From: Ferrovibrio sp965278975
Lineage (GTDB): Bacteria; Pseudomonadota; Alphaproteobacteria; Ferrovibrionales; Ferrovibrionaceae
Length of the DNA: 64,000 bases
Assembly: GCF_965278975.1 (NCBI RefSeq)
Contig: NZ_OZ257126.1
Coordinates: 1,488,001 to 1,552,000 of the forward strand
Direction: 5' to 3'
The notes below the pieces were generated by a model. That model saw nothing but the letters and a program-made list of their open reading frames with translations, was not told where the DNA came from and did not search any database. This document shows, piece by piece, positions 16,285 through 25,112 of the stretch. Numbering within the stretch: position 1 is the first letter of the stretch; each line of letters opens with the position of its first letter. A program made the translations under genes and the position numbers.

Positions 16285-17721
16285 ATGCTGGATATCCGCA
16301 CCATATTGTTTGTCACCAGCGGGCTGGCCGCCGCCGCCAGTTTCGCCTGGGTGATGCTGTGGCTGTCGCATCCCAGGCTGCCCGGCCTGCGGATCTGGAC
16401 GCTTGGCATCGTGATGATCGCGGCGGCCCTGGTGCTGCTGGCGCTGCGCGGCATGATCGATGGCTGGCTCTCGGTGGTGCTGGCCAATGTGGTCCTGATC
16501 CTGGGCCAGGGTTTCACGATCTTTGCCATTGCCGATCTGCTGCGCCGGCCGCGGCCACGCCTGCTGCTCTATGGCCTGGCGTTGCTCACCCTGGTGCTGT
16601 GGTCGTATCTCTGGTTCACCCGGCCCGATGATATCGGCATCCGCATCGTACTTTACGCGCTGTTCGCCGGCATGCAGTTCCTCACCCTCGCCTGGCTGGT
16701 CTACACCGATACCAGCTTTGAATGGCATGCGCGCGGGCCGATCTTCGTCCTCGCCTGGCTGCATTTCATGGCCTTGGCGGTGCGCGGTGTCGATGGCCTG
16801 CTGACGCCGGACGGCACACCCTACATGCTGGGCAATTTCTACAATGTGTTCTGGACCTTCGAGCACACCATCGCCCTGTTTGTCTATTCAGTGGTCTTCG
16901 CCATGCTGCTCGGCATCCGCCTGACCCGCGATGCGCAGAACCAGAATCAGGCCCTCACCGAAATCATCGCCACCCAGCGCATGCTGCAGGTGCAGCTGCG
17001 CGGTGCGCTGAGCCGTGAATCGACGATGCGGCGCGAGCAGCAGCAACTCATCACCCGCGTCAGCCATGAATTCGACCGCCCGCTGCGCCTCATCGCCGGC
17101 CATACCGAGGCGCTGCGCGCCGCGTCAGCGGATATCCGCGAGAAGATCATGCCGCGCCTGGATGCCATCAGCGGCGCCAATGCGCGGCTGAAACTGCTGA
17201 TCCGCACCTTCCTGCTCGAACGCCGCATCCGCAACGGCATGGCCGAGATGCGCCATGAAGCCGTGGAACTGGGCGCGCTGCTGGGCAATCTGCTGCGCGA
17301 GCATGGCCGCCCCGGCGGTCGGCCCAATGCCGGGCAGCGGCTGCGGCTGGAAGCGCCGCAGGAAGCCGTTACCGCCCATGGCGATGCCGCGATGCTGGCC
17401 ATCGTGTTCGGCAACCTGGTGGACAATGCGTTGAAATATTCCGCCAGTGATGCCGCCGTGGATATCAGCCTGCGGCGCGAGCAGGGTGAAGCGGTGGTGA
17501 CGGTGCAGGATCGTGGCATCGGCATCCCGGAAAGCGACCTTGGCGCCATCGGCAAGCGCTTCTACCGCGCCGGCAACACCGCGAATGTGCAGGGTACGGG
17601 GCTCGGGCTCTTCAGTGCCGCGCGGCTGATCCAGTTCCATGGCGGCCGTTTCCTGGTGTCCTCGGCGCCTGAACAGGGTACGCGGGTCACCGTGCACCTG
17701 CCCTTGCAGCAGGGGGCCTGA
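16285..17721 (+). CDS. Seven-helix sensor histidine kinase paralogue 2, complete
   Basis: It has 478 residues from the ATG at 16285 (MLDIRTILFV, aligned with its paralogues); a longer open frame upstream overlaps paralogue 1. Seven helices span residues 4-210, followed by a coiled coil. The H-box SHEFDRPL keeps His261, and the ATPase motifs are intact: NLVDNALKYS (377-386), DRGIGIP (409-415), GTGLGL (437-442). It is the closest relative of paralogue 1: their C-termini share GLFSAARLIQFHGGRFLV. Its stop overlaps the next ATG by one base (TGATG), so paralogues 2 and 3 are coupled. No periplasmic sensor domain is present, so the signal is probably sensed in the membrane. Confidence 0.92.
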   Translation: MLDIRTILFVTSGLAAAASFAWVMLWLSHPRLPGLRIWTLGIVMIAAALVLLALRGMIDGWLSVVLANVVLILGQGFTIFAIADLLRRPRPRLLLYGLALLTLVLWSYLWFTRPDDIGIRIVLYALFAGMQFLTLAWLVYTDTSFEWHARGPIFVLAWLHFMALAVRGVDGLLTPDGTPYMLGNFYNVFWTFEHTIALFVYSVVFAMLLGIRLTRDAQNQNQALTEIIATQRMLQVQLRGALSRESTMRREQQQLITRVSHEFDRPLRLIAGHTEALRAASADIREKIMPRLDAISGANARLKLLIRTFLLERRIRNGMAEMRHEAVELGALLGNLLREHGRPGGRPNAGQRLRLEAPQEAVTAHGDAAMLAIVFGNLVDNALKYSASDAAVDISLRREQGEAVVTVQDRGIGIPESDLGAIGKRFYRAGNTANVQGTGLGLFSAARLIQFHGGRFLVSSAPEQGTRVTVHLPLQQGA

Positions 17722-19193
17722 TGCTGCTGGACCTGCGCACATTGCTGATCGTGCAGGCGGCATTGATGCTGATCCACGGCATTGCCTGGGTGATCGTGTG
17801 GCGGGTGCAGCCGAAGCAGCCGGGCCTCAATGTGTGGACAGCATCGATCATCCTCAATGGCGCCGGCGTGGTGCTGCTGGTGCTGCGCGATGTGTTGCCG
17901 GCCTGGATTTCCAGCTACGTCGCCAATGTGATTTTCATCTACAGCGCCGGCCTGATGCAGTTCGCCCATGCCGATCTGCTGCACCGCCCACGCCAGACCC
18001 GTCTGGTCTACGGCAGCACCGCGCTGCTGGCCGTGGTCTGGCCGTTCCTGCTCGGCTTCTGGCCCGATGAACGCGGCTACCGCACCCTGCTCAACACGCC
18101 GCTGCTGGCCGCGCTGGCCTTCGGCATGGCCTGGACATTGTGGGGCGCCGCGCTGCCGCGCAACCTGCGCGCCGTCTGCGCCGGTGCCTGGCTGCTGCAT
18201 GCCGGCTTCAGCCTCGGCCGTGGCCTGTCCGGCATCGGCGACACGGTACATGAGGGCGTCATGGATCCGTCGCTCAGCCGCCTGATCTGGGCCTGCGAGA
18301 ATATTGTCGCCACCATCGCCGTCAGCATCGTGTTCGGCGTGCTGCTGGGCTTGCAGCTGCACCGCAATGTGCGCCAGCGCAACGATCAGCTGGTCGGCGA
18401 ATTGCAGCAGCGCGCGAACATACAGCGTCAGCTCGATACTGCCCTGTCGCAGGAAGCCGCCTTGCGGCGCGAGCAGCACGGCTTCATCGCCCGCATCGCC
18501 GATGATTTCCGCAGCCCGCTGCTGCGCGTGATCGGCCGTGCCGAGGCATTGACGGCGGATCCGGCGGTTGCCGGCAGGGCGCATGCCATCGTCACTGCCG
18601 CGCACCGGCTGCGCACGCTGATCGATACATTCCTGCTCGACCGCCAGGTGACCGAGCATATGGCGCAGCTGCCGCAGGATGATGTGGAACTCGGCGGCCT
18701 GCTGGGCGATCTGGCCGAACAGCGCCAGCCGCCGGACCGTCCCGGCCGCATCCATCTGCGCCTGCCGGAAATCCCGGTGCGGGTGCAGGCCAATGCCGCC
18801 ATGCTATCGCTGGCGCTGGCCAACCTGATCGATAACGCGCTGAAATATTCCCCGCTCGACCAGCCGGTGGCGCTCAGCCTCTCGATCACCGGCGAGGAAG
18901 CGGAAATCCGCGTCGCTGACCGCGGCATCGGCATCCCGGCGCAGGATCTGCACGGCATCGGCACGCGCTTCTTCCGCGCCGGCAATGCCGCCACGATTCC
19001 CGGCACCGGGCTTGGCCTGTTCAGTGCCGCGCGCCTGATCCAGTGGCATGGCGGGCGGTTCACGGTTCACAGCCAGCCCGGCCAGGGCACCATCTTCACG
19101 GTCTATCTGCCGCTTTCGGGCCAGCGCGACAACGCGCCGGAATCCGATCAGGCGGGAACCGGTCTGCACAGGAGCGGAAACCATGCTGCTTGA
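17721..19193 (+). CDS. Seven-helix sensor histidine kinase paralogue 3, lacking the phospho-acceptor His
   Basis: It has 490 residues starting MLLDLRTLLI. Seven helices span about 5-212, then a coiled coil. The H-box reads ADDFRSPL with Asp261 in place of His, so it lacks the acceptor, while the ATPase is intact: NLIDNALKYS (368-377), DRGIGIP (from 400), GTGLGL (428-433). A C-terminal tail of about 20 residues beyond the ATPase overlaps the start of paralogue 4 by 11 bases. Asp at this position is seen in pseudokinase-like members of other families; whether it has a role here is unknown. Confidence 0.9.
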   Translation: MLLDLRTLLIVQAALMLIHGIAWVIVWRVQPKQPGLNVWTASIILNGAGVVLLVLRDVLPAWISSYVANVIFIYSAGLMQFAHADLLHRPRQTRLVYGSTALLAVVWPFLLGFWPDERGYRTLLNTPLLAALAFGMAWTLWGAALPRNLRAVCAGAWLLHAGFSLGRGLSGIGDTVHEGVMDPSLSRLIWACENIVATIAVSIVFGVLLGLQLHRNVRQRNDQLVGELQQRANIQRQLDTALSQEAALRREQHGFIARIADDFRSPLLRVIGRAEALTADPAVAGRAHAIVTAAHRLRTLIDTFLLDRQVTEHMAQLPQDDVELGGLLGDLAEQRQPPDRPGRIHLRLPEIPVRVQANAAMLSLALANLIDNALKYSPLDQPVALSLSITGEEAEIRVADRGIGIPAQDLHGIGTRFFRAGNAATIPGTGLGLFSAARLIQWHGGRFTVHSQPGQGTIFTVYLPLSGQRDNAPESDQAGTGLHRSGNHAA

Positions 19194-20589
19194 TCAAAAG
19201 ACGCTTGCGGTGGTGCTGGCGGCGGTGCTGCTGCTGCAAGGCATCGGCTGGCTGCTGATCTGGCGCAACCAGCCGCATACGCCCGGCGTGAAAACCTCGT
19301 TCATCTCCTCGCTGCTGTTCGTGCCCGGCCTGCTGCTGGTCAGCCTGCGCGGCGAGGTCAATGTCTGGATCAGCGATGTGGTGGCGAATTACCTTGGGGT
19401 TGGTGGCCTGGTGCTCACCCTGTTCGCGCTCGCCGACATGGCCGACCGGCCGCGCCCCTGGCGCATTGCCATCGGGCTCTATGCGCTGAACATCATCGCC
19501 TGGCCGCTCTATGCCCTGTTCGTACCCGGCCATATGGGCTGGATCGGTGCCATCGGCGCGGTGTTCGGCATTGGCATCGCGCTGGCCTGCGCGCGTGAAG
19601 CCTGGGGTGCGCAGCAGGCGCCCAAGGTGATCCGCGGCCTGATCACGGCGCTGAACCTGTTCCATGCCGCCTTCTCCACTTTCCGCTTCATCGACGGCCT
19701 GGAGGAAATCCTCACCGGCAACAGCCTGGTGCCAGCCGGCATCCGCGGCGTCTACTTCCTGGAATTCATCCTCTACGCCGCTTTCTTCTTCATCGGCATC
19801 GTTGCCCTGCTCGGCAGCCGGCTGGCCTATGCCCTGGTGCAGCAGAACGAGATGCTGCTGCGCGAGGCCGATCAGCGCCGGCTGCTGCAGGCCGAACTGG
19901 CCGCCGCCCTGGCCGAGGAAAGTGCGGCGCGGCGCGAGCAGCGGCATTTCCTCGACATGGTGAGCCATGAATTCCGCACGCCGCTGGCGATCATGGACCG
20001 CGCCGCCGAGATGATCGGCATCACGCTGTCGAACAAGCCGGAAGCGGCGCCGCAGCTGGGCGAAGTGGCGGCGATGCGCAACGAAGGCCAGCGGCTGCGG
20101 CTGATGATCGATGCCTTCCTGGCGCAGGAGCGGCTGCAAAGCGGCCTGGGCGAACCGCGCCGCGAGGCTTTCGATCTGGCCGACCAGCTTGATGAATGGC
20201 ATGTCGGGCTGGATGAGCAGCAGGCCGCCCGGATCGATCTCGACCTGCCGCAGCGCTGCATGGTGCAGGGCGATCCCGATCTCACCCGCATCGCCATTGC
20301 CAGCCTGGTGGATGCCGCGCTGCATGGCGCCGGGATGCATGGTGGCGGGCCGCAGCCCGTGCCGCTGAAACTGCTGCTGCGCCAGGCAAAGGCGGAGGGC
20401 GGCGAGATGGCGGCCGAACTGATCCTGGAAGGCAATGCCCAGGCCAATGATGGCGAATCCCTGAGCGAAATTACCGCGCGGCGGCTGCTGGAAGCGCAGG
20501 GCGGCGAATTGCTCTGCGGTGCGGCCGCCGGGCCGGGCCGTCTGGCCGTGCTGCGGCTGCCCAGCCTGGTGCCGCAGCAGGCAGCCTGA
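19183..20589 (+). CDS. Seven-helix histidine kinase paralogue 4, intact H-box but degenerate ATPase
   Basis: It has 468 residues from the ATG at 19183 with GGAG at 19171-19174. Seven helices span 6-213, then a coiled coil. The H-box is textbook: VSHEFRTPLAIMDRAAEM, His262. The catalytic domain is eroded: the N-box position reads SLVDAALHG with Ala378 for the essential Asn, no DxGxG G1 motif exists (EGNAQANDGE instead), and the G2 GTGLGL is gone. It could therefore be phosphorylated only in trans. It complements paralogues 1 and 3, which have the ATPase but no His. The reading frame is intact, so this is selected divergence rather than obvious decay. Confidence 0.9.
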   Translation: MLLDQKTLAVVLAAVLLLQGIGWLLIWRNQPHTPGVKTSFISSLLFVPGLLLVSLRGEVNVWISDVVANYLGVGGLVLTLFALADMADRPRPWRIAIGLYALNIIAWPLYALFVPGHMGWIGAIGAVFGIGIALACAREAWGAQQAPKVIRGLITALNLFHAAFSTFRFIDGLEEILTGNSLVPAGIRGVYFLEFILYAAFFFIGIVALLGSRLAYALVQQNEMLLREADQRRLLQAELAAALAEESAARREQRHFLDMVSHEFRTPLAIMDRAAEMIGITLSNKPEAAPQLGEVAAMRNEGQRLRLMIDAFLAQERLQSGLGEPRREAFDLADQLDEWHVGLDEQQAARIDLDLPQRCMVQGDPDLTRIAIASLVDAALHGAGMHGGGPQPVPLKLLLRQAKAEGGEMAAELILEGNAQANDGESLSEITARRLLEAQGGELLCGAAAGPGRLAVLRLPSLVPQQAA

Positions 20590-20628
20590 AGTCATCGACA
20601 GATCAGATAAAGCAAAGAAGAGCCGGGA

Positions 20629-22050
20629 ATGAAAGTTGATCTGCTGACCATGAACCTGGTGCTGCTGGTGCAGCTGGTGGTGCAGGCCGCCGGCTGGTTC
20701 GTATTGCAGCGGGGCGTGCGCGACATGCCGGGCGTGCGCAATATCGTGCTCGGTTCGGCGGCGGCGGCGCTCGGCGCCATCCTGCATGCGGTGCGCGAGT
20801 TTTCTCCCAGTTTCCTGATCATCTGTGCCGCCAACCTGATGGTGGTTACCGCCTATGCCACGGTGCTGGTGGGCATGATGCAGCTGGTGGGGCGGCCCAC
20901 CCTGCGCTGGCTGGCCCGGCTTATGGTCGGCACCACCATCATATTGTGGCCGGCCATGCTGCTGCTGGCGCCGGAAAACACCACCATCCGCATTGTCGCC
21001 CTCACCGCTTTCATCGGCCTGCTGGCCACCGCCAGCGGCATCAATCTGATCTGGGCCAGCAATGTGCGGCCGTCGCTGCGCTGGACTTTGGTGGCGGTGA
21101 ATCTGGCCCATGGCGGCACCTCGCTGCTGCGTGCCTTCCATGCCCAGTTCCTGCGCCCGAGCGATGCTTCCTGGCAGCTTGAGCCGGAACAGATTCTGTG
21201 GGTGCTGAGCACCATTCTGTATGCCGGGCTGCATTTCATCGCCCTGGTCGGCCTGGTCGGCAGCCGGCTGCTGAATGAGCTGACCCGGCGCAACGAGGCG
21301 CTGGCGAACGAGGTGGAGGCGCGGCGGCAGTTGCAGGTGCAGCTTAGCGCGGCGCTGGACAAGGAAGGCGAACTGCGCCGCGAGCAGCGTCTGTTCATCG
21401 ACATGGTGGGACATGATTTCCGCACGCCGGTGGCGGTGATCGACCGTGCCGCCGAGATGCTGGAAAACCTGCTGCCGCAGGCCGGCCAGGCGGTGTTGCA
21501 GCGGCTGGAAACCATCCGTGGTGCCGGGCGAAGGCTGCGGCGGCTGATGGATACCTTCCTGGCCAACGAGCAGCTGGAAGGCGGCCTGAGTGCCGGGCGG
21601 CGCGAGCCGGTACTGCTGAAGCCCTTGCTGGAGGAACTCTGCCGGGATGTCGGCGCCAGCAATGCCGGACGCCTGTCGCTCACCGTGGCGCCGGCCGATG
21701 AGGCATTGGCGGCGCTCGGCGACCCCGACTGGATCGCCACCATCTGCGGCAACCTGATCGACAATGCCCTGAAATACTCAAGCCCGGATCAGCCTGTGAA
21801 GCTGAGCCTGGCGCGGCGGGATGGCCAGGTGCTGGTCGGCATCGCCGATCACGGCATCGGTATTCCGGCGGATGACCTGGCGCAGCTTGGCGAGCGGTTC
21901 TTCCGCGGTGCCAATGCCGCCAAGGCACGCGGTACCGGTTTGGGCCTGCATGCGGTGCGCCGGCTGCTGGAAGCACAAAATGGCGAACTAAGGTTGCGGA
22001 GTGATCCAGGCAAAGGCACCTATGCCGAGATAAGCCTGCCCGCCGCCTGA
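20629..22050 (+). CDS. Seven-helix sensor histidine kinase paralogue 5, complete
   Basis: It has 473 residues, starting MKVDLLTMNL. Seven helices span about 8-213, then a coiled coil. The H-box GHDFRTPVAVIDRAAEML keeps His262; ATPase motifs are NLIDNALKYS (375-384), DHGIGIP (407-413) and GTGLGL (435-440). Its DHp is closest to that of paralogue 4 (shared DRAAEM), making these two a subgroup, as 1-3 are another. Purine-rich AAGAAGAG precedes the ATG. It is separated from paralogue 4 by 39 bases and ends the array. Confidence 0.92.
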   Translation: MKVDLLTMNLVLLVQLVVQAAGWFVLQRGVRDMPGVRNIVLGSAAAALGAILHAVREFSPSFLIICAANLMVVTAYATVLVGMMQLVGRPTLRWLARLMVGTTIILWPAMLLLAPENTTIRIVALTAFIGLLATASGINLIWASNVRPSLRWTLVAVNLAHGGTSLLRAFHAQFLRPSDASWQLEPEQILWVLSTILYAGLHFIALVGLVGSRLLNELTRRNEALANEVEARRQLQVQLSAALDKEGELRREQRLFIDMVGHDFRTPVAVIDRAAEMLENLLPQAGQAVLQRLETIRGAGRRLRRLMDTFLANEQLEGGLSAGRREPVLLKPLLEELCRDVGASNAGRLSLTVAPADEALAALGDPDWIATICGNLIDNALKYSSPDQPVKLSLARRDGQVLVGIADHGIGIPADDLAQLGERFFRGANAAKARGTGLGLHAVRRLLEAQNGELRLRSDPGKGTYAEISLPAA

Positions 22051-22065
22051 AGCGCATCAATTTGA

Positions 22066-22076
22066 CGAAATACGAC
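22066..22076. promoter_or_regulatory. Shared CGAAATACGAC motif, copy 1
   Basis: The 11-mer CGAAATACGAC, preceded by TTTGA, lies in the 192-base gap between the last kinase and the pentapeptide gene. The same 11-mer occurs at 26370-26380 upstream of the ChpT-like gene. AT-rich identical 11-mers in two intergenic regions of one signalling cluster suggest a common regulator-binding site; the binder is unknown. Confidence 0.35.
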
Positions 22077-22209
22077 TAATCGCCACGAATTTCCCCAGAC
22101 CGCATATCCAGCCAACTTAATACCTTCGTCGACAGTAATAATTCTTGTCGGCGGCTGGCCAATTCCGGATATTCAACCATGCGCAGCATGATCAGGACCA
22201 GCTGTGGCG

Positions 22210-22227
22210 GGCGGCATTGATGCCGCC
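22210..22227. promoter_or_regulatory. 18-base palindrome upstream of the first pentapeptide gene
   Basis: GGCGGCAT-TG-ATGCCGCC ends 15 bases before the ATG at 22243. It is perfectly symmetric, so it could be an operator or an RNA structure near the ribosome-binding site. No strong Shine-Dalgarno is seen for the downstream gene. Confidence 0.35.
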
Positions 22228-22242
22228 GAATGAGTGATGTGA

Positions 22243-23478
22243 ATGACGATGGCGTTTGAACCAGCGGGCAGTAGCGCCCAGAATCAGAATCCGAATATCC
22301 GCACCTTCCTGAAGGCGGCTGCGGCCCATGCGCGTTTCACCTCCAACATGCCGGCAGGCCAGCGCATCGTGATGCGCATGATCGATCTTTCCGGCCTTTC
22401 CGGCCTGAACCTCGATCTGCGCAGCGCCATCCTCACCGGCTGCACCTTCACCGATGCGATGCTGCGCGGTTCGCGCTGCGATGCTGCCAATCTGCAGGGT
22501 GCCGATTTCAGCCGCGCCGATCTTTCCGGTTGCAGCTTCGTGCGCACCGACATGCGCGGCGCCAACCTCACCAATGCCAAGCTCAATGATGCCATCCTGC
22601 GCGATGCCGATCTGCGCCCGGGCAAGATTCTGCGCCTGGTGAATGGCCGCGAGGAGGCTGAGGAGCGGGCCACCAACATGACCAACACCCAGATCGAGCG
22701 CGCGGATTTTTCTGGCGCCGATCTTTCCGGTGCCCTGCTCAAGCTGTCCTCGGCGGGCAGCGCGATTTTCCCGCGCTCGAATCTGTTCGCCGCCAATCTC
22801 GCTGGCGCCGATCTCACCGGCGCGGATTTCTCCGGCGCCAAGCTGCGCGAGGCCAATCTGGTCGGCGCCCAGGTGGCCGGTGCGAAATTCACCGGCGCCG
22901 ATCTTTCCGGTGCCAACCTGCGCAATGTCGATCTGTCGAAATGCAATCTCGATGGCGCCGATCTTTCCGGCGCGGTGCGCCGCCGCCCGGCCAGCGAACT
23001 GCCCGACTGGCTGCAGCCGCTGATCGATGCCCATAGCGTGTGGATCAATACCAACGGCGCCAGCGGCACTAGGCTCGATCTCGGCGGCCGCTCGCTGATC
23101 GGCCTCGATCTCTCGGCTTTCGATCTGCGCGCCGCCATGCTGCGCGGCGCCGATCTGCATAACGTGCAGCTCGCGGAAGCCGATCTGACGCTGGCCGATA
23201 TTTCGGAAGCCAACCTCAACGGCGCCAACCTGGATGGCGCGGTACTCGATGGCGCCAACCTCGCCGGTTCGGTGCTGACCAAGATCAAGGCGCGCGGCAC
23301 CCGCTTCCTGGCGGTGCCGCTGCGCGATCCCGCCGGCCGCCCCACGGGCCGCAACTGGCCGGCCAATCTCAGCCGCGCCAATTTCAGCGAGGCCGACCTG
23401 CGCGGCTGCCGCTTCGGCGATGCCCGCCGCGAGGGCATGATGCTGGCCGGCGCCAACACCACCGGCTCGGATATCTGA
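22243..23478 (+). CDS. Pentapeptide-repeat protein A
   Basis: It has 411 residues. Two blocks of A(D/N)LxG-type pentapeptide repeats (about residues 45-245 and 285-410) should form right-handed quadrilateral beta-helices. Two non-repeat insertions interrupt them: RPGKILRLVNGREEAEE near 126 and a linker with AHSVWINTNGASG near 263-275. No signal peptide or membrane helix is seen, so it is probably cytoplasmic. A paralogue with the same insertions lies at 51954. It sits between the kinase array and the response regulator, suggesting a role as adaptor or output, which is inference. The C-terminal repeats end abruptly at GANTTGSDI. Confidence 0.9.
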   Translation: MTMAFEPAGSSAQNQNPNIRTFLKAAAAHARFTSNMPAGQRIVMRMIDLSGLSGLNLDLRSAILTGCTFTDAMLRGSRCDAANLQGADFSRADLSGCSFVRTDMRGANLTNAKLNDAILRDADLRPGKILRLVNGREEAEERATNMTNTQIERADFSGADLSGALLKLSSAGSAIFPRSNLFAANLAGADLTGADFSGAKLREANLVGAQVAGAKFTGADLSGANLRNVDLSKCNLDGADLSGAVRRRPASELPDWLQPLIDAHSVWINTNGASGTRLDLGGRSLIGLDLSAFDLRAAMLRGADLHNVQLAEADLTLADISEANLNGANLDGAVLDGANLAGSVLTKIKARGTRFLAVPLRDPAGRPTGRNWPANLSRANFSEADLRGCRFGDARREGMMLAGANTTGSDI

Positions 23479-23601
23479 TGCCCCCGGCAATCCAGCGAGA
23501 TTTGCCGCGTATCATATACAACTTCTCGGCAAGAGCAGCGGCCGCACCGCCGCACCGCCGCAGGTAGTCGACGGGAGGATAAAATTACATATACTGCGGA
23601 A

Positions 23602-24369
23602 ATGGTTACCCGCGTCGAAGCAGCTTCACCCTCCCAGACTCGCGTTGTCGTCGTCGAAGACGAACCGTCGCTGCGTGTCGATCTGGTGGATTTTCTGCTG
23701 GCGCATGGCTATCAGGTCACCGGCATCGGCGATGCCACCGGTTTCCGCAATCATATCGCCTGGCACGGCGTGCCAGACCTGGTGCTGCTGGATGTCAATC
23801 TGCCCGATGGCAATGGCTTCGATCTGGCGCGCGAATTGCGGCAGGATTCCGATTGCGGCATCGTCATGCTCACCATGCGTTCCAGTGCCGATGATCGCGT
23901 CGAGGGCCTGGAAAGCGGCGCCGATGCCTATCTGGTGAAGCATGCATCCTTGCGCGAAATCGAAGCGACGATCCGCTCGGTGCTGCGCCGCCTGGAACAG
24001 ACCCGCGCCACGGCGGAGGCCGGCACCAGCGATACCGGCGAAATACCCGCCAGCGATGCGCCGGGCTGGCAGTTCCAGCCGATGCAGTGGCAGCTCACGG
24101 CGCCCAATGCCGCCAGCGTGCGGCTGACCGGCAGCGAAGTGGCCTTCCTCTCGGCGCTGATCGAACGCGCCGGCAAGCCCTGCCCGCGCGATGAAATCGC
24201 CCGCGTGCTGTCGCGGCCCTCACTTCGCGCCGAGGACCGCTCGATCGATGCCCTGGTGCGCCGTCTGCGCCGCAAGATCGAGGAAGCCTCCGGCGGCGAA
24301 GCCCCGATCAAGATGGTCTACGGCATCGGCTACAGCTTCTCCGCCCCCGTCGCGGTGAAGGAAGGCTGA
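23602..24369 (+). CDS. OmpR/PhoB-type response regulator
   Basis: It has 255 residues. The receiver domain spans about 13-130: acidic pair E19/D20 (VVVVEDEPS), phospho-acceptor D64 (LVLLDVNLPDG), T91 (MLTMRS) and K113 (YLVKHAS). After a linker, a winged-helix DNA-binding domain (about 150-248) includes LTGSEVAFLSALIERAG and SIDALVRRLRRKIEE. It is the only complete regulator near the kinase array, so it is the likely partner. The best Shine-Dalgarno (GGGAGG, 23573-23578) is 23 bases from the ATG but 5 bases from an in-frame ATT at 23584, so a rare ATT start adding six residues is possible. Confidence 0.93.
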   Translation: MVTRVEAASPSQTRVVVVEDEPSLRVDLVDFLLAHGYQVTGIGDATGFRNHIAWHGVPDLVLLDVNLPDGNGFDLARELRQDSDCGIVMLTMRSSADDRVEGLESGADAYLVKHASLREIEATIRSVLRRLEQTRATAEAGTSDTGEIPASDAPGWQFQPMQWQLTAPNAASVRLTGSEVAFLSALIERAGKPCPRDEIARVLSRPSLRAEDRSIDALVRRLRRKIEEASGGEAPIKMVYGIGYSFSAPVAVKEG

Positions 24370-24409
24370 GGCGGCGGCGCGTCGCCCCCGCTGCCATCCG
24401 GGTGGATAG

Positions 24410-25108
24410 ATGAAAGTCATCGGCATCCTCGGCGGCATGTCTGCCGCCTCGACGCAGATCTACTACCGCGAACTCTGTGCCCGCACGCGCCAGCGGCTCG
24501 GTGGCCTGCATTCGCCGGAACTGCTGATCCGCTCGCTGGATTTCGCCGGCATCGAAAAGCTCCAGGCTGCCGGCGAATGGCAGCAGGCCGGCGCGATCCT
24601 GAACCGCGAGGCCAAGGCGCTGGAGCGCGGCGGCGCGGCCTTCATCATCCTCGCCACCAATACCATGCATAAGCTGGCCACTGAGATGATGCGGGGTGTC
24701 TCGATCCCGCTGCTGCATATCGCGGATGCCACCGCCGCCAGCATCCAGAAGCAGAACCTGCGCCGCCCCGGCCTGATGGCGACGGCCTTCACCATGGAGC
24801 AGGATTTCTACACCGGCCGCCTCGCCGCCGCCGGCCTTGCGCCGCTGATCCCGGAAGCCGCCGACCGCGCCGAGACGCACCGCATCATCTATGAAGAACT
24901 CTGCCGCGATATCGTGACGCCTGAAAGCGAGGCGGCCTATATCGCCATCGCCGAGCGTCTCGTGGCGCGCGGCGCCGATTGCCTGATCCTCGGCTGCACC
25001 GAAGTCGGCATGCTGCTCAATCAGCGCAATCTGCGCGTGCCGGTATTCGACACCACGCTGATACATTGCGACGCCGCGCTGGAACTGGCGCTGGGCGTCG
25101 CGCCGTAG
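24410..25108 (+). CDS. Aspartate/glutamate racemase family protein
   Basis: Cofactor-independent amino-acid racemase with 232 residues, starting MKVIGILGGMSAAST. The first catalytic motif reads ILATNTMHK, with Thr where many racemases have Cys, and the second is LILGCTEVGMLL with Cys. The Thr/Cys pairing is known for YgeA-type L-Asp/Glu racemases. It starts 40 bases after the response regulator and may be co-transcribed. A role in D-amino acid production for the cell wall or signalling is possible but not shown. Confidence 0.9.
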   Translation: MKVIGILGGMSAASTQIYYRELCARTRQRLGGLHSPELLIRSLDFAGIEKLQAAGEWQQAGAILNREAKALERGGAAFIILATNTMHKLATEMMRGVSIPLLHIADATAASIQKQNLRRPGLMATAFTMEQDFYTGRLAAAGLAPLIPEAADRAETHRIIYEELCRDIVTPESEAAYIAIAERLVARGADCLILGCTEVGMLLNQRNLRVPVFDTTLIHCDAALELALGVAP

Positions 25109-25112
25109 CCGG

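Noticed and set aside
14808..16529. 573-codon minus-strand open frame over kinases 1 and 2
   Set aside because: Shadow frame; the translated product is low-complexity and the opposite strand encodes conserved motifs.
19096..21414. Long minus-strand open frame (772 codons) opposite the kinase genes
   Set aside because: Shadow frame from GC-rich codon use; composition is His/Gln/Arg-rich without domain motifs, and the plus strand holds clear kinases.
22243..23478. Tandem DNA repeats or CRISPR-like periodicity in the pentapeptide genes
   Set aside because: The periodicity is 15 bases, degenerate, and explained by the pentapeptide code; no identical repeats with unique spacers.
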